A stretch of DNA of 64,000 nt from Chamaelirium japonicum (taxonomy: Eukaryota; Streptophyta; Magnoliopsida; Liliales; Melanthiaceae). The position numbers and the translations under genes are program-made. The stretch lies in assembly GCA_947650365.1 (NCBI GenBank), contig OX393549.1:25775709-25839708 (forward strand), written 5' to 3'. Positions 22,479 to 33,862 of this stretch are shown in pieces. Position 1 is the first letter of the stretch. Every line of letters starts with the position of its first letter. The notes below the pieces were generated by a model. That model was given only the letters and a program-made list of their open reading frames with translations, was not told the DNA's origin and did not search any database.

Positions 22479-25377
22479 GTGACCATGGGGAACAGTTCTT
22501 CGGCAAACGTGCTTGGGACCGGTCATGTGGATCTCCATCTGACGTCCGGAAATACCATCACATTGCACGATGTTCATTTTGTACCTAATATTAGACACAA
22601 CCTCATTAGTGGATCCCTTTTAGTTTTGTATGGCTATAAGCTTGTTTTTGAAGCCAGCAAAGTTGTAATTACTAGAGGTGTGCATTTTGTAGGAAGATGA
22701 TATTTATGTAATGGGTTATTTCAGCTTAATGTCATAACTCCCTCTTGTACAAACGATTCTATTATAATGAATATTGAGTCCTCCTTTACTTGGCATCATA
22801 GATTGGGTCATACAAACTTTCATTCCATTAAGCGACTAATGAACATGAACTTGATCCCTAAAAGCGACATTCCCTCCAATAGATGCGAGGTGTGCGTAGA
22901 AGCGAAACAACCTAGGCAACCGTTTATATCTGTTGATAGAGACTTCGAGTTTCTTGAATTGATTCATAGCGATGCATGTGATTCGGGTAGATTAACTAGA
23001 GGGGGCAACAGGTATTTTGTTACCTTTATTGACGATCTCTTAAAATACTGTTATGTCTACCTTATTAAAACTATGGATGAGGTCATTAGTAAGTTTAGGA
23101 TTTACATAACCGAGATAGAAAACCAATTTCAAAAGATCCTTAGGTCCGATCGAGGTGGAGAGTACACCTTAAACGAATTAACCGATTATTGTGAAGAGTA
23201 TGGAATTATCCATCAAGTGACTGCTCCCTATAGTCCCCAATCAAACGGAGTCACTGAAAGGAAAAACAGAACCTTGTTGGATATGACCAACTCTATGTTG
23301 ATTAGCTCAGGCACAGCAGAGAACTTGTGGGAAGAAGCGCTGGTAACAACTTGCTACATCCTTAATAGGATTCCCCTCAAGTCTAGCAACCTCACACCCT
23401 ATGAAATTTGGAAGAATAAGAAGCCAAACTTGAGTCATCTTAGAGTGTGAGGGTGCCTGGCTAAAGTTAAGGTACCTAAGTTCAGAAGAGAGAAGATAGG
23501 ACCCAAGACTGTAGACGCCGTTTTCTTAGGTTATGCCACTAATAGTAATGCCAATAGATTCCTAGTCGTTCGATCTGATATCGATGGGATATCGACCAAT
23601 ACCGTTATCGAGTCTAGGGATGCAACCTACTTTGAGGATGTATTTTCCTTTAGGACTAGGATAGATGCACCCGTGAGTCAGCCGCACTATGATGCATGCG
23701 CTAGTTCTAGTGGGGCTAATCCTTTTGAGGATGACACCCCTGTAGAGAACGAGTCAGAACCATAGCCTAGGAGAAGTACTAGGATTAGGAAGGAGAAGGA
23801 TTTTGGAGATGACTTCTACGTATTTCTCATAGAGGACACTCCAACCTCCTTTGAAGAAGCAATGAAATCTTGGGATTCACCCTTATGGAAGGAAGTAGTG
23901 AATAATGAGATACAATCCATTATCCAGAACCAGACTTAGGAGTTGACCGATCTACCCCCAGGCGCTAGAACCATTGGGTCTAAATGGGTTTTCAAAAAGA
24001 AACTACAACCCGATGGATCGGTAGAGAAGTTTAAGGCCCGTTTAGTTGCTAAGGGTTTTACTCAAAAACCCGGTATAGATTTCTTCGACGTATATGCTCC
24101 CGTAGAAAGGATAACCACGATTAGGATTCTTATTGCCTTAGCCTCTATTCATGGATTGTACATCCACCAGATGGATGTTAAAACCGCTTTTCTGAATGGA
24201 GATTTAGAAAAGGAGATCTATATGGATCAACCTGAAGGTTTTGTAGTTACTGGTCAGGAGCATATGGTGTGTAAACTCGTTAGGTCATTGTATGGGCTTA
24301 AGCAAGCTCCCAAAAAATGGCACGAGAAGTTTGACCAGGTAGTCCTTTCGTATGGTTTTGTTATAAACAAAACCAACGAATGTGTTTACTGTAGAGCCTC
24401 TGATGGCAACATAGTTATCTTATGCTTATATGTCGATGATATACTCATCTTCGGTACCTACATGGACATCATTAACAATGTCAAAGAATTTCTATCCCAG
24501 AACTTTGATATGAAGGATTTAGGAGAGGCAGAGATGATCCTTAACACCAAGATCACCAGAGAGGGCAGAGGCATTAAGATGTCTCAAGCTCACGATGTTG
24601 AGAAGGTGTTGAGGAAGTTCTACTACTTTGATTGTGATCCCATATCCACCCCCTATGACCCACATACTCACTTACTAAAGAATATTGGATATCCAGCTTT
24701 ACAAAAAGAGTATGCTCAGGTCATAGGTTCACTAGGATTCTTAGCAAACTATACTAGACCCGATATATCATATACAGTTAGTAGGCTAAGTAGATACACT
24801 AGCAACCCTAATCAAGAACATTGGAATGCGTTAGAAAGGGTAATGTGCTACCTTAAAGGGACCATACCATATGTGTTAAGCTTTAGTGGGTATCCTAGTG
24901 TGCTAGAGGGGGTATAGCGACACTAACTGGATTAGCGATTCAGTAGATGTCAAATCCACCACTGGATTTGTTTTCCTTCTAGGCGGTGCAGCCGTTGCAT
25001 GGAAATCTTCTAAGCAAACCGTGATAGCTAGAAGTACCATGGAGTCCGAGATGATAGCACTAGACAGTACGTGTACTGTAACCGAGTGGCTTAGGGACTT
25101 AATTATGGATGTTCCCTTAGGAGATCACCCATTGTCGGGAATCTCCATTTATTGTGATTATAGGGCTGCAATAGACAAATGTAGTCAAGAGAATGCAGAT
25201 GTAAAAATGAACAGACACCTTAAGGTAAGACACATGTCACTGCGATATAAACTAAAACACAATGTTGTAACATTTTCATTTGTCAGATCTGAGAAAAACC
25301 TTGCTGATCAGCTAACAAAAGGTTTATCTAGAACCGTGGTTCTAGAAGCGTCGAGGGGGATGGGATTAAGCCCATAA
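22479..25377 (+). pseudogene. Element E pol: protease end, integrase, reverse transcriptase, RNase H
   Basis: Four open stretches form one polyprotein. 22479-22700 is the protease C terminus (VPNIRHNLISGSLL). 22767-23450 is GAG-pre-integrase plus integrase: zinc ligands H11, H15, C40, C43 and catalytic D69, D128, E164 with 35 residues between the last two. 23943-24917 is RT with YVDD near residue 163. 25021-25377 is RNase H with [10 protein letters not shown] and the C-terminal [10 protein letters not shown]. Integrase and RT are in the same frame, separated only by stop codons at 23448, 23763 and 23938. An extra G near 24910 shifts RNase H to another frame. The first and third stops sit where Trp is usual. 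Otherwise this is the best-preserved pol in the window. Confidence 0.93.
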
Positions 25378-25927
25378 AGAGGATACCAACGGTGGCAACC
25401 CAACCTTAAAGAGGTTCAAAGGGTAGAAACAAGCCGGATGGGTATCTCGAGGAGCACTGATAGTTTCCTCCCATCCCTAGGGCGACAGTGCTCACATATG
25501 CAAGGGGATTAGGATGAGCTTTTAAACTCTTAATGATTCCAAGACCTATGAGACAGGGTGTTTCCTTGCATACACCCTTGGAGGAATCACCTATACGTGT
25601 GGAGTCATGGAGCTGCGACTATAGGAAGAGGGTTGTTCTCCTTAAACACATATGAAAGATACCTACGCACGGCCGTAATGCGCAACCCGCTTTAAAACTC
25701 AGCTAATACTACACTGTGTGTGCTTTATGGAAATCTGAATCACGAGGTCGATTCAAGACGTAGTCCATCGAGTCCTCGCAGATAAAAGTAAATGTCACTA
25801 AGTAAGGGTTCAAACCGAAAAGGTACCCTTATCTATTACACAGTGTCCATAATCCAAATTTTGATTTCAAATTTTGATTTTATATATCTTCAACTACTTT
25901 AAATAAGTTTCATATTATATGGGGGAT
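25378..25927 (+). other. Element E 3' untranslated region and PPT
   Basis: 550 bp between the RNase H stop and the 3' LTR without credible ORFs. TATGGGGGATT at the right end is the polypurine tract that primes plus-strand DNA. Confidence 0.8.
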
Positions 25928-27139
25928 TGTTGGATATAATATACAACTTAATTACCCACTTCTCTTAACAAATAAAATCGGTTGGCCAAGTGGCTAATAA
26001 AGGTCGATTTTATAGGGGCTTCCTTTTTTGGCAAAGGTCAAGGGATCAAATCTTGGCCTCAACCATTCTTTTACTATCTCTCCTTAAGTTTAGTCCCATA
26101 TCGATAAGGGGAATATGCACTAGCTTGTTTATAAGGGTGCTCCATCCTAGAGGATGGTAAAGCTCATATGGGCCTAAAGCCTCACACACCACACACGCGC
26201 GCGCGCACGCCGAGCCGGGCCGGGCCCGGGTCCGTGGTCCATAGCTCGTGAGCCGCGTGGACACGAATGGGCTTCCGGGCTTCGGGTCAGATTTTGTTGG
26301 GCTATTCTTTTTGGACTTCAAGTCACTGGGTTGGGCTTGTTGTTTCCCCTACAGCCATCATCATTTTGCCACCTGGAGCCATCCAAACGGTCATCATTTG
26401 TGCCAGCGGGCAGCCCCCCAACGGTCATGTCGCAGTTGCCTGTCCACGTCAGCCGTCACCTCGGGCCACTCCGCTCCCCCTATCAACAACCATTAAAATA
26501 TATTCCCAAGGCCTATTAAATGCCGTGTGCTTCAATCTTTCAAACAACAGAGAAAACCAGAGCCTTCTTCCTCCTCTCTTTTTCTGCCATTGCTGAACCC
26601 TGTGAGCTCTGTGAGAAAAACCCGAGAGTAGTATTTTCATCATCTTCAAATCTCAGGGTGATTTTCCGACTTGATTTGAAGAGGAGATTCTGTTTCCGTT
26701 TTTATTTTTCGGATTCGAGTAGAAGCTGAGTTCGTTTCGTTCCCTCAGAGTCGTGCTGACGGGGGAACTCAAGGGTCGTTGTATCTCTAAGATCGGAAGC
26801 CGGGAGCTACGCACCGAGGAGGGCAAATCCAATCTTAGGACAGCGTCTTGCGCCTCGACCCAGGCTATTTCCTCTCCCTACATCTCCATACATTCATATG
26901 CTAAATTAGTTCTTCTATGTTGATCTAGTACTACTTGAATTTGATCCTCTATCTAAGCATTTCATGCTATAACTTAAGTAAATGGGTTACTCATAGATTA
27001 AAAGTGAATTGTGCTTATTGCTGATTTTTAATAGCTATCAAATATAGTTGATACCATCTTATATCACCGCTCTCTAAATTTGGTATTTGCAATTCATAAT
27101 AGCCATTTTAATCTCTGTTTTAGCAATTTATGACCAACA
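25928..27139 (+). repeat. 3' LTR of element E
   Basis: 1212 bp from TGTTGGATATAATATACAAC to TGACCAACA, flanked by ATTGA. Overlapping ORFs of 60-110 codons near 26248-26730 lie within the LTR and have no recognised domain. Confidence 0.92.
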
Positions 27140-27299
27140 ATTGAAAAACTGAGTATAATTTTCCAGTTGTATGGTTGGAGATCTAACTCGTATTTCTAAT
27201 CAGATGAGGAGAATGAATCATTTGCTTCAATCCACATACTCAAACTTCTAGGGATAATAACTAATAATAGGAATGGGACGTTCGTGAGTGGTCCCTATT

Positions 27300-27960
27300 C
27301 GGTTTTTCGGCTTGGAAAACCAGCTGGAGCAACGAACTTACCCGGGCGAGTCTAACAACAACCCAGCGGGCAGAGCCCAAAACAAACTCGCCCGAGCAAA
27401 ACAGACTGGATGGGTGTGGGATGGGCATATACGGGTCGCGGCTTTGGCCGATTTTTGGTGGTTTTATGGTCTCTCTTGGGTAATTTTCTCCTCTCCTATT
27501 TAAAAGGGGGCGGGGGGGGGGGGGGAAGGTTAGGTGTCATAGGATTCTTGTGGTCACATGGAAGAAGAAAAAGGAAGGGGATTCGACTAGGATTCTCGAC
27601 GCGTCTTCTTCGGCTTCGATCTCGGCGAGCTTTCTCATCTCTCGGGCGACTCCGGTATTCTCTGGTCTTTGTGCAGGAATCTTTACTTCGTGTTTGTAAC
27701 GTCTGAGAGGGATCATTGAGTGATTTGCGGGGCTCCGACAAACAGAGACCCACTGCTTGTATATTCTATTTGATCGTGATAATTCAATCCTTGTTGACGG
27801 CATATATCATTGTTAGTTATTGTGTGGTGGATTGATTCTCTTGTTTTTGCAGGGCTCTAAACCTCAATCCTAGTGTGACGCTTCCGATTGCACTCGGCAA
27901 ATCGCTGGTGTGTGTGCGTGGCTAGTGGGATCTTCAGGGTTTCGATCTCCGGTTTTTTCA
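27300..27960 (+). repeat. 5' LTR of copia family B
   Basis: It ends GGTTTTTTCA just before a primer-binding-site-like TGTATTAGAGCC (27966-27977), a variant of TGGTATCAGAGC. CTATTTAAA (27497-27505) is a TATA-like box followed by a G-rich run. It aligns with 14225-14998. The exact start is uncertain; 27145-27299 may be host sequence or LTR. Confidence 0.75.
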
Positions 27961-28683
27961 ATTGTTGTATTAGAGCCATGGTTTTATACAAGGATCTGAG
28001 GTGGGTGGAGCCATAGCAGACGGGACGTGAGAATCGAAAGGTTCAACGGCACAAACTTTGATTTTTTAAAGATACAGATGGAGGACGTCTTAATCAGAAG
28101 GACCTCTATTTGCCTTTGGGCGATTTAGCGACAAGCTGGAGAAGATGACTGACAAGAATTAAGTGATTCTCGACAGGAAGGGAATGTGCCTGATTCGTCT
28201 CTCTTTGTCTCCGACAGTGGTCTTCAATATCTCTATGGAGAAGATCACGACGGACATTATGAAAGCACTATCTAGTATGTACGAGAAACTTTCGGCCTCA
28301 AATAAGGTTTTTCTCTTAAAAACTCTGTTCAATATGAGGATGGTCAATAAAAGAAGTATAACAGAGCACGTCAACACCTTCAACAAAGTTACGAGCCAAT
28401 TGGACGCTGTCGGAATTAATTTTGATAATGAGATCATGTCTTTATTGATCTTATTGGGACTTCCTAATAGTTGGGATGGTGTTGTGAAGGCGATTAGTAA
28501 TTCTTTCGGTACTACGAAGATGAGATTTGAAGATGTAGTGTAAACCCTACTAAGTGATAAATCACGTAGGAAGGGTTCAAGTGTTTCTGCGGAATCTTCT
28601 GGCCAAGTGATAGTTATGAGGCCGGATGCAAAGAGCAAGAAGAAGATTGTATGTTATAAGTGTGGAAAGTCCAAACATGTGAG
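27961..28683 (+). pseudogene. Copia family B gag, 5' part up to the zinc knuckle
   Basis: Gag packages the element's RNA into particles. Near 28040 a frame reads IERFNGTNFDFLKIQMEDVL, the copia gag N-terminal block. The open stretch 28163-28543 matches the UBN2/retrotran-gag domain, including LFNMRM...ITEHVNTFN and LLGLPNSWD. After a stop (28541-28543, where the usual L or Q is expected), CYKCGKSKH gives the first three ligands of a CCHC knuckle (about 28652-28678). The coding sequence stops there because an A element is inserted; its target duplication GTGAG is 28679-28683. The missing fourth ligand is found at 3650-3665. Confidence 0.88.
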
Positions 28684-29799
28684 TGTTGTAGCGAGTGTGT
28701 TCCTGAGCGTGGATTTTCTGTATTAACATTAATAAAGATGACTTTGGTTATTGCTTTAATTAGAATACTACTTTGGTATATGTTAATACACATATAATAA
28801 AGGACCTTTGGGAACACAGTAGGCCACTGAGGCGCATGGTGGATCCATGCTTGGGAGACCCAGTAGACCAGTTGTGTGTAAACCTAGAACTAGTTCACAG
28901 CTTAGGTGATGTCGGTCGCTTCACCGAGAACAAGCTGTTGGTAGGTAGAGGATATGGTGAAATCTCCACCACGGGAACGTGAGATTCTCATTTACCTGAC
29001 CAAGCATGATGATCGTGTTGAACAGGAACCAAGACGGTACACAGCTCATAGGCACTGACAGAACTCGATTCTGAGTAGCGCACCTCACTCAATCTCTCTC
29101 GCAGTGTTTCACTTTTTGTGAAGGGTGTTTTCATCCAGGCTTCACGATAGACACTTGAAAACCCTAAAAATCGCCCCCTCTCATCCCTATCTACTAGGGG
29201 CCAGCCCTAGCTTGCTTGTAGCACTAGGAGGCCGACCCTATAAGAGGAATAGAGAGGGAGGGGCTGGCCCAAGCCTCTCCTCTCTCCAAAAATCCGAACC
29301 CCCTCTCCCTCTCTCCCTCTCTGAGGTTTTGACCAAGGAAGAAAGAGGAAAAAGAAGGAAGAAGAAGGAGGAAGAAAGGAGAAGAAAGAAGAGAGAAAGA
29401 GAAGGAGGAGATCTCGCGGCTCGCCATCGTCTTCGTAACAAATTCCTCCGTCGGCTTGTAGTCCTTGTACTCAGAGATAGGACTTCGAGGATTCCTCAAT
29501 TCGCAAAGGACAAGGTGCCATCTGACAGCTTCCCTTACGATTCACGTGCGGTTCATCATCGTTCTGTTCTCTCTGGATCATAGATTCACAAGGTATGATG
29601 ATTCTAAACACCTAACTAAATGCATGCATATCTTTCGTAGATCGTACTATACCTCTAGGGTGTCCGTACATATGCCAAGATCATAGATTTGTATGTAGAT
29701 TGTCTTGTAGAATTAATTGTAATGAAACATATACCGGATGATCTTCGGATCTATCTTTTGCCTCTGCTGCGACTCTGATAACAGGATCCAATTCCAACA
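28684..29799 (+). repeat. 5' LTR of family A with a large internal deletion
   Basis: It starts TGTTGTAGCGAG and ends CCAATTCCAACA. Compared with the 3' LTR (43124-45075) about 830 bp are missing: the sequence passes from AAGACGGTACACAG (about 29040) to CTCATAGGCACTGAC, which are separated by 43485-44320 in the other copy. The words ACAG/CAG at the junction suggest short-homology deletion. ORFs at 29125-29583 and 29224-29499 are purine-tract artefacts shared with the other A LTRs. Confidence 0.9.
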
Positions 29800-29801
29800 A
29801 T

Positions 29802-29813
29802 TGGTATCAGAGC
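29802..29813 (+). other. Primer-binding site of the A element
   Basis: TGGTATCAGAGC, two bases after the LTR; tRNA-iMet type. Confidence 0.93.
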
Positions 29814-29942
29814 ATGCTTTGGTGTGTGTTTCATGCATGAATTCGTGAAAATATCATGTGAATATATGATGGCATATATTTTCGTCGGGGTTCGACGTTG
29901 ATCATGCATATGGATTGTGCTATATATCGTCTTTTTGCAGGT

Positions 29943-32295
29943 TGTTAAGTCTCCAAATAATGCATTTTATCGCTTATTTCTTACTGCATTATCATCGCTT
30001 TCCTACGTAAAACTTTTCATATACTCGTAAAACGTATCATTTTCTTTGCACCACTGCATAGTAGACTTTAATACGGACATAACGGTATATTGGTTCACAC
30101 TCATACGATACATGCATGAAAAATACGGAGCCTGGAAGTCCAAATTATTCTTTTTATCGATAATTGCACTGTAACCTTACACTCGTTATTTCATGTGTGT
30201 TTTTCAGGGAACTGACCCGGTACTTGACGCAGTCAGATAGAAGGCATCATGATAGAGTGATGGATGGTCTCACGACAAGTTAATGGAGGATGCACATTCC
30301 ACTCAATTCATTCCTATTACAACTCATCTCGACCACCCTTACCCGTCCGATTGCATCGCATCCTTTCATTGCATCCCACTCATGCGTGCAAATCACCCAT
30401 CTCCCTATCACCTAATTACAGCCGTCCATTCTCTAACCGACCCTTGAGATTCCCTCGCATGCATGCACCCACTGTCCATCCAACCCGGCCCCGACCCGAT
30501 CGCGAGCTCCGAATCTCAGCTTCCCTTCTTCTATTCCATCCCAGCCATCCCTAGCTTCCATGCAATAACAATGCATGCATGGAAACACCCAAGTAACTTA
30601 ATCACATCCGTTCCTTGAACCCATGCAAAAACATCACAGCCGTCCCTTCCATGCATGCATATGCACCGATCCACCCAGCATTCCCTCTCTCAATCCCACT
30701 GAATCACAGCCGTCCCGTGCATAAAACCCAAATCCGACCCGACTGCAGCCTTCTCGCGATCGTCCCGGACACCCAATTGCAGCCGTCCGGGTCAAGCATG
30801 CAGCCTCCGTGTCTCTCTCACCACCCCGATCTCCTCTCTCTTTCCATAACCGACCCAGCTGTCCTCTTTCAGCCCCGAGATCACAGCCGGCCGGACATCT
30901 CTCTCTCTTCCTACTTTCTCTCCCCACAAACTGAACACCCAGCCGCCCACCTCTCTTCTTCCGATCTTCTCTCTCTAGAAAGATCTCTCTTTCCTTTTCT
31001 CTCTCTACCGAAAGTCTCTCTCTTCTCTCCCGTTTATTTCTCTCTCTAAACCGACCCATCAGCCCCGAATGCCCAGCCACCCATCTCTCTATCCCGTACG
31101 TTCTCTTCTCTCTCTAAATCTCTCACGATCTCCCATCCAAACACCTCTCTCCACCCGATCGTTTCTCTCTCTTCATTACCATATCCGAGACCCACGCCCA
31201 GTCTCTCTCCTCCTCGTTTCTCTCTCTATCCCGAACGTCTCTATCTCCTTACCCAACCGGACTTCTTCTTTCTCTATATAAATAAAGGGGAGCAGAACTT
31301 TTAAAGGGGGCCGAACCTTATAAGACCATAAGCCCGAACTTCATTAAATCACCACCCGGACCATAATCACCTTCGACCATCTCCGGACACACGAGGTTTG
31401 CTCCTTCACCAACCGGGCCGGACCATCTTCATCAACACCACCGACCATCGTCTCCGAGCCACGCTTCACCGTCGCCAAATCCACGTCGTCATCCACGCTC
31501 GTCAACCTTCGTATCTTCATTCATGGAGTTTGCTTGCACGTGTGTTTTTCTGTTAAATTCTATGGACATGCGCAGCTAAACCCCTAGCTAAGGCTATGGG
31601 AGATGCCTAGTAGGATGCTATGTTTTTTTATTTGATCAATGATAATTAAGAATTAATTTTCGTATGATTGAATCTTATATGGATGACACTGCCTGATGAT
31701 GTATGTTATTTTGCTTGCACATTCGTTTGATTCCGTATTGACTCCGGGCATACGGATTGCTTATGAATCCCTATGGTAAGATAGCACTAGCGTAACGAGT
31801 CTCTCGTCATATGAGTTTAATCTATTTTCGTATGTTGGATGCTTATCACTAGAAATCGATACATGTGTATAAGTCCTTTTGATTGCACATCGACTCCGGG
31901 CATGTGCAATGCTTAAAGACCTCTATAGCATGCGTCCGAACTTAATCTTCATGCTATCCTCGTACAAATTATCGATCAAAAGAATACATAATATACTACT
32001 AGGTTGAACTCGGATGCCTTAGCCTCATCTCCATCTTAACCTCCTTTAATTAATTGTAATATTTAGTTCTATTTAATTTAGTAACGTAGTTTTATCATTC
32101 GTGCTCCACTCTCAGTGGAAAACCCTGATTTGCACTCACGTTCACGCACTGTCATCACATTAGTTCCCATTAGTCCTTCAGTCCCTGTGGAATCGACCTC
32201 GGACTCACCGAGATTACTACTTCGCTACACACCCTATACTTGGGGTTAAATTGCACTTTTTAGTCCTTTAATTAGGACTACTTAAAGTTGTAGCA
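29943..32295 (+). repeat. 5' LTR of the 8-kb element
   Basis: From TGTTAAGTCTCC to AAAGTTGTAGCA, 2353 bp. The middle (30264-31281) is very C/T-rich with CTCTCT blocks and yields Ser/Pro/His-rich ORFs on one strand and Arg/Glu/Gly-rich ones on the other. TATATAAATAAAGGGG near 31274 is a likely core promoter. Confidence 0.94.
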
Positions 32296-32301
32296 AGTTT
32301 T

Positions 32302-32319
32302 TGGCGCCGTTGCCGGGGA
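32302..32319 (+). other. Primer-binding site of the 8-kb element (tRNA-Asp type)
   Basis: TGGCGCCGTTGCCGGGGA, six bases after the LTR end. This is the classic Athila/Tat-type site. Confidence 0.93.
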
Positions 32320-32767
32320 TTGCAACGGACGAATAGGAACTTCGCATCCACGTTTTTCTTTTTTTTTTTAGTCTTTGCTTTTTCTTTGCATTCAATATAC
32401 TACGTATTTTTTTTCTTTCTTTTCAGGTAAAAAAAAAAAAATCTTTGACAAACAGAAGAGGAGTAGCCCGTTGATTGCGAAGGAGGAGTACTACGCACTT
32501 GTCTAAATTAAGGACTGCGTCTCCCTGGTACACTCGTTCTTTAAATTCTCTGTATTTGCTATCTCGCATCAACTTACGCTCTCGTGGGAAAGCTCGGCAC
32601 ATACGTCTCGGTGTAGGCGTATATGTGTCTAGTCTGTAGTCCCTTCAAACGAAAGCGTTCGTATAGAAAGATTTAGGGGTGCATACATTGTTTTGTGATT
32701 ATACTAGGCCACCTGTTCGTTTCTAATTGTTTATTCCGAATGCTTAAATCCTAATTCAATTGAAATC

Positions 32768-33862
32768 ATGACTAGGACTTTACGTGATTATTTGCAAAAT
32801 GGCTCAACTTATTTAGACATGTATGATTTTAATGGGTGGAATAAATCTAATGCGAATAATTATCACGTGTCTTCTGCTTATGCTCCTTATGTAAGTTTAC
32901 ATATGGAGACTATTAACGATACATATAAAGAACGCTTGCAAACTAATCAACATACTATACAATATTATCGTGAGCATTCTACACATGATACTTATGTCCC
33001 ACCATATAAGGAATCCCTTGAAGATACATTGCAGTCATTTCTAAAAGATACCATACAAATTATTCAAGATCTTCGGACATCAATTGATCAATCTCATCTT
33101 GATAATAACGAGAAAGAGATTTTGATCTCTCCACCTCAATTTAACCCCATGAATGATGAGGATAAGGGCAATGAGGAAAGCACAAGTGGCATCCCCATAG
33201 AAGGCAAGGTTTCTGAATTTGATTTTCTAAATCCTTTGGAAGCTTGTCCAACCAAGATTGATGACATTGATAATAACGTGAATTTTGAAGAAAACAATGT
33301 CATTCTAATTAACATTGATGACATCAATGAGGATGAGATATCTGAGAAAAAAACTGCTCTTCTACTTAATATTGATGACATTAATAAGGATATGAATTTT
33401 GCAGAAGTTAATTGTCTCCCATGTAATATTGATGATGATATTATTATTGAAACTACCAAATTTTTTATGTCTAAACTCAATAATGATATTATTACTCTCC
33501 ATTCTGATATTGAAGAATCAAAACCTAACTTGCAAATTCAATCACCTGAGTCAGAGGATATATATTTGGGCCAAGAAAGATGTTCGATGATGATTTCTTA
33601 TGAATTGAATATGGATCTTGAAACTAAATTAACGGATGAACATAAAGAAGATATAGGGTGGAATATAAATGAAATTTATATTCTCCAGTTTGAAGAGAAT
33701 ACAAATTCAGCACATGAAAAACAATATAATATTGCCCCTAATAGAAAGGATGTGGTGCGAGAATATACGCATCCAAATTATATCTCAGTATATGTCTTCT
33801 TTATGCATGACTACTCTTTATTTTTTTTGAAAATTCCAATAGATCTTATTTATAAACATTAA
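32768..33862 (+). CDS. 364-residue acidic ORF of unknown function in the 8-kb LTR element
   Basis: I do not recognise this protein. It is the only long ORF in the element interior, 470 bp after the primer-binding site, where gag would normally begin; the first ATG (32768) is taken as the start. The N-terminal third is Tyr/His/Asn-rich. Residues about 160-230 contain several imperfect copies of an I-D-D-I-(N/D) unit, three of them as NIDDIN or NIDDD. The middle is strongly acidic, and the C terminus is hydrophobic/aromatic (FFMHDYSLFFLKI). I see no zinc knuckle, protease, RT or integrase motif. Base composition is AT-rich compared with the flanking LTRs. An uninterrupted 364-codon frame in AT-rich DNA suggests past or present selection. 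It may be a remodelled gag or an accessory protein. Confidence 0.6.
   Translation: MTRTLRDYLQNGSTYLDMYDFNGWNKSNANNYHVSSAYAPYVSLHMETINDTYKERLQTNQHTIQYYREHSTHDTYVPPYKESLEDTLQSFLKDTIQIIQDLRTSIDQSHLDNNEKEILISPPQFNPMNDEDKGNEESTSGIPIEGKVSEFDFLNPLEACPTKIDDIDNNVNFEENNVILINIDDINEDEISEKKTALLLNIDDINKDMNFAEVNCLPCNIDDDIIIETTKFFMSKLNNDIITLHSDIEESKPNLQIQSPESEDIYLGQERCSMMISYELNMDLETKLTDEHKEDIGWNINEIYILQFEENTNSAHEKQYNIAPNRKDVVREYTHPNYISVYVFFMHDYSLFFLKIPIDLIYKH

Larger units (their letters stand above)
21857..27139 (+). mobile_element. Ty1/copia element E
   Basis: A 5.28-kb forward LTR retrotransposon with perfect target duplication ATTGA (21852-21856 and 27140-27144). Ends are TGTTGG...CCAACA. The 3' LTR is complete (25928-27139). 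The 5' side is deleted from inside the LTR to the protease (around 22382-22478), so primer-binding site, gag and the protease active site are missing. The remaining pol order is protease C terminus, GAG-pre-integrase, integrase, RT, RNase H, as in copia. It cannot transpose by itself. Confidence 0.93.

Noticed and set aside
30264-31281. Ser/Pro-rich and Arg/Glu-rich ORFs, repeated at 35871-36952
   Set aside because: Low-complexity C/T tract of the 8-kb element LTR; no domain, frames differ between the two LTRs.
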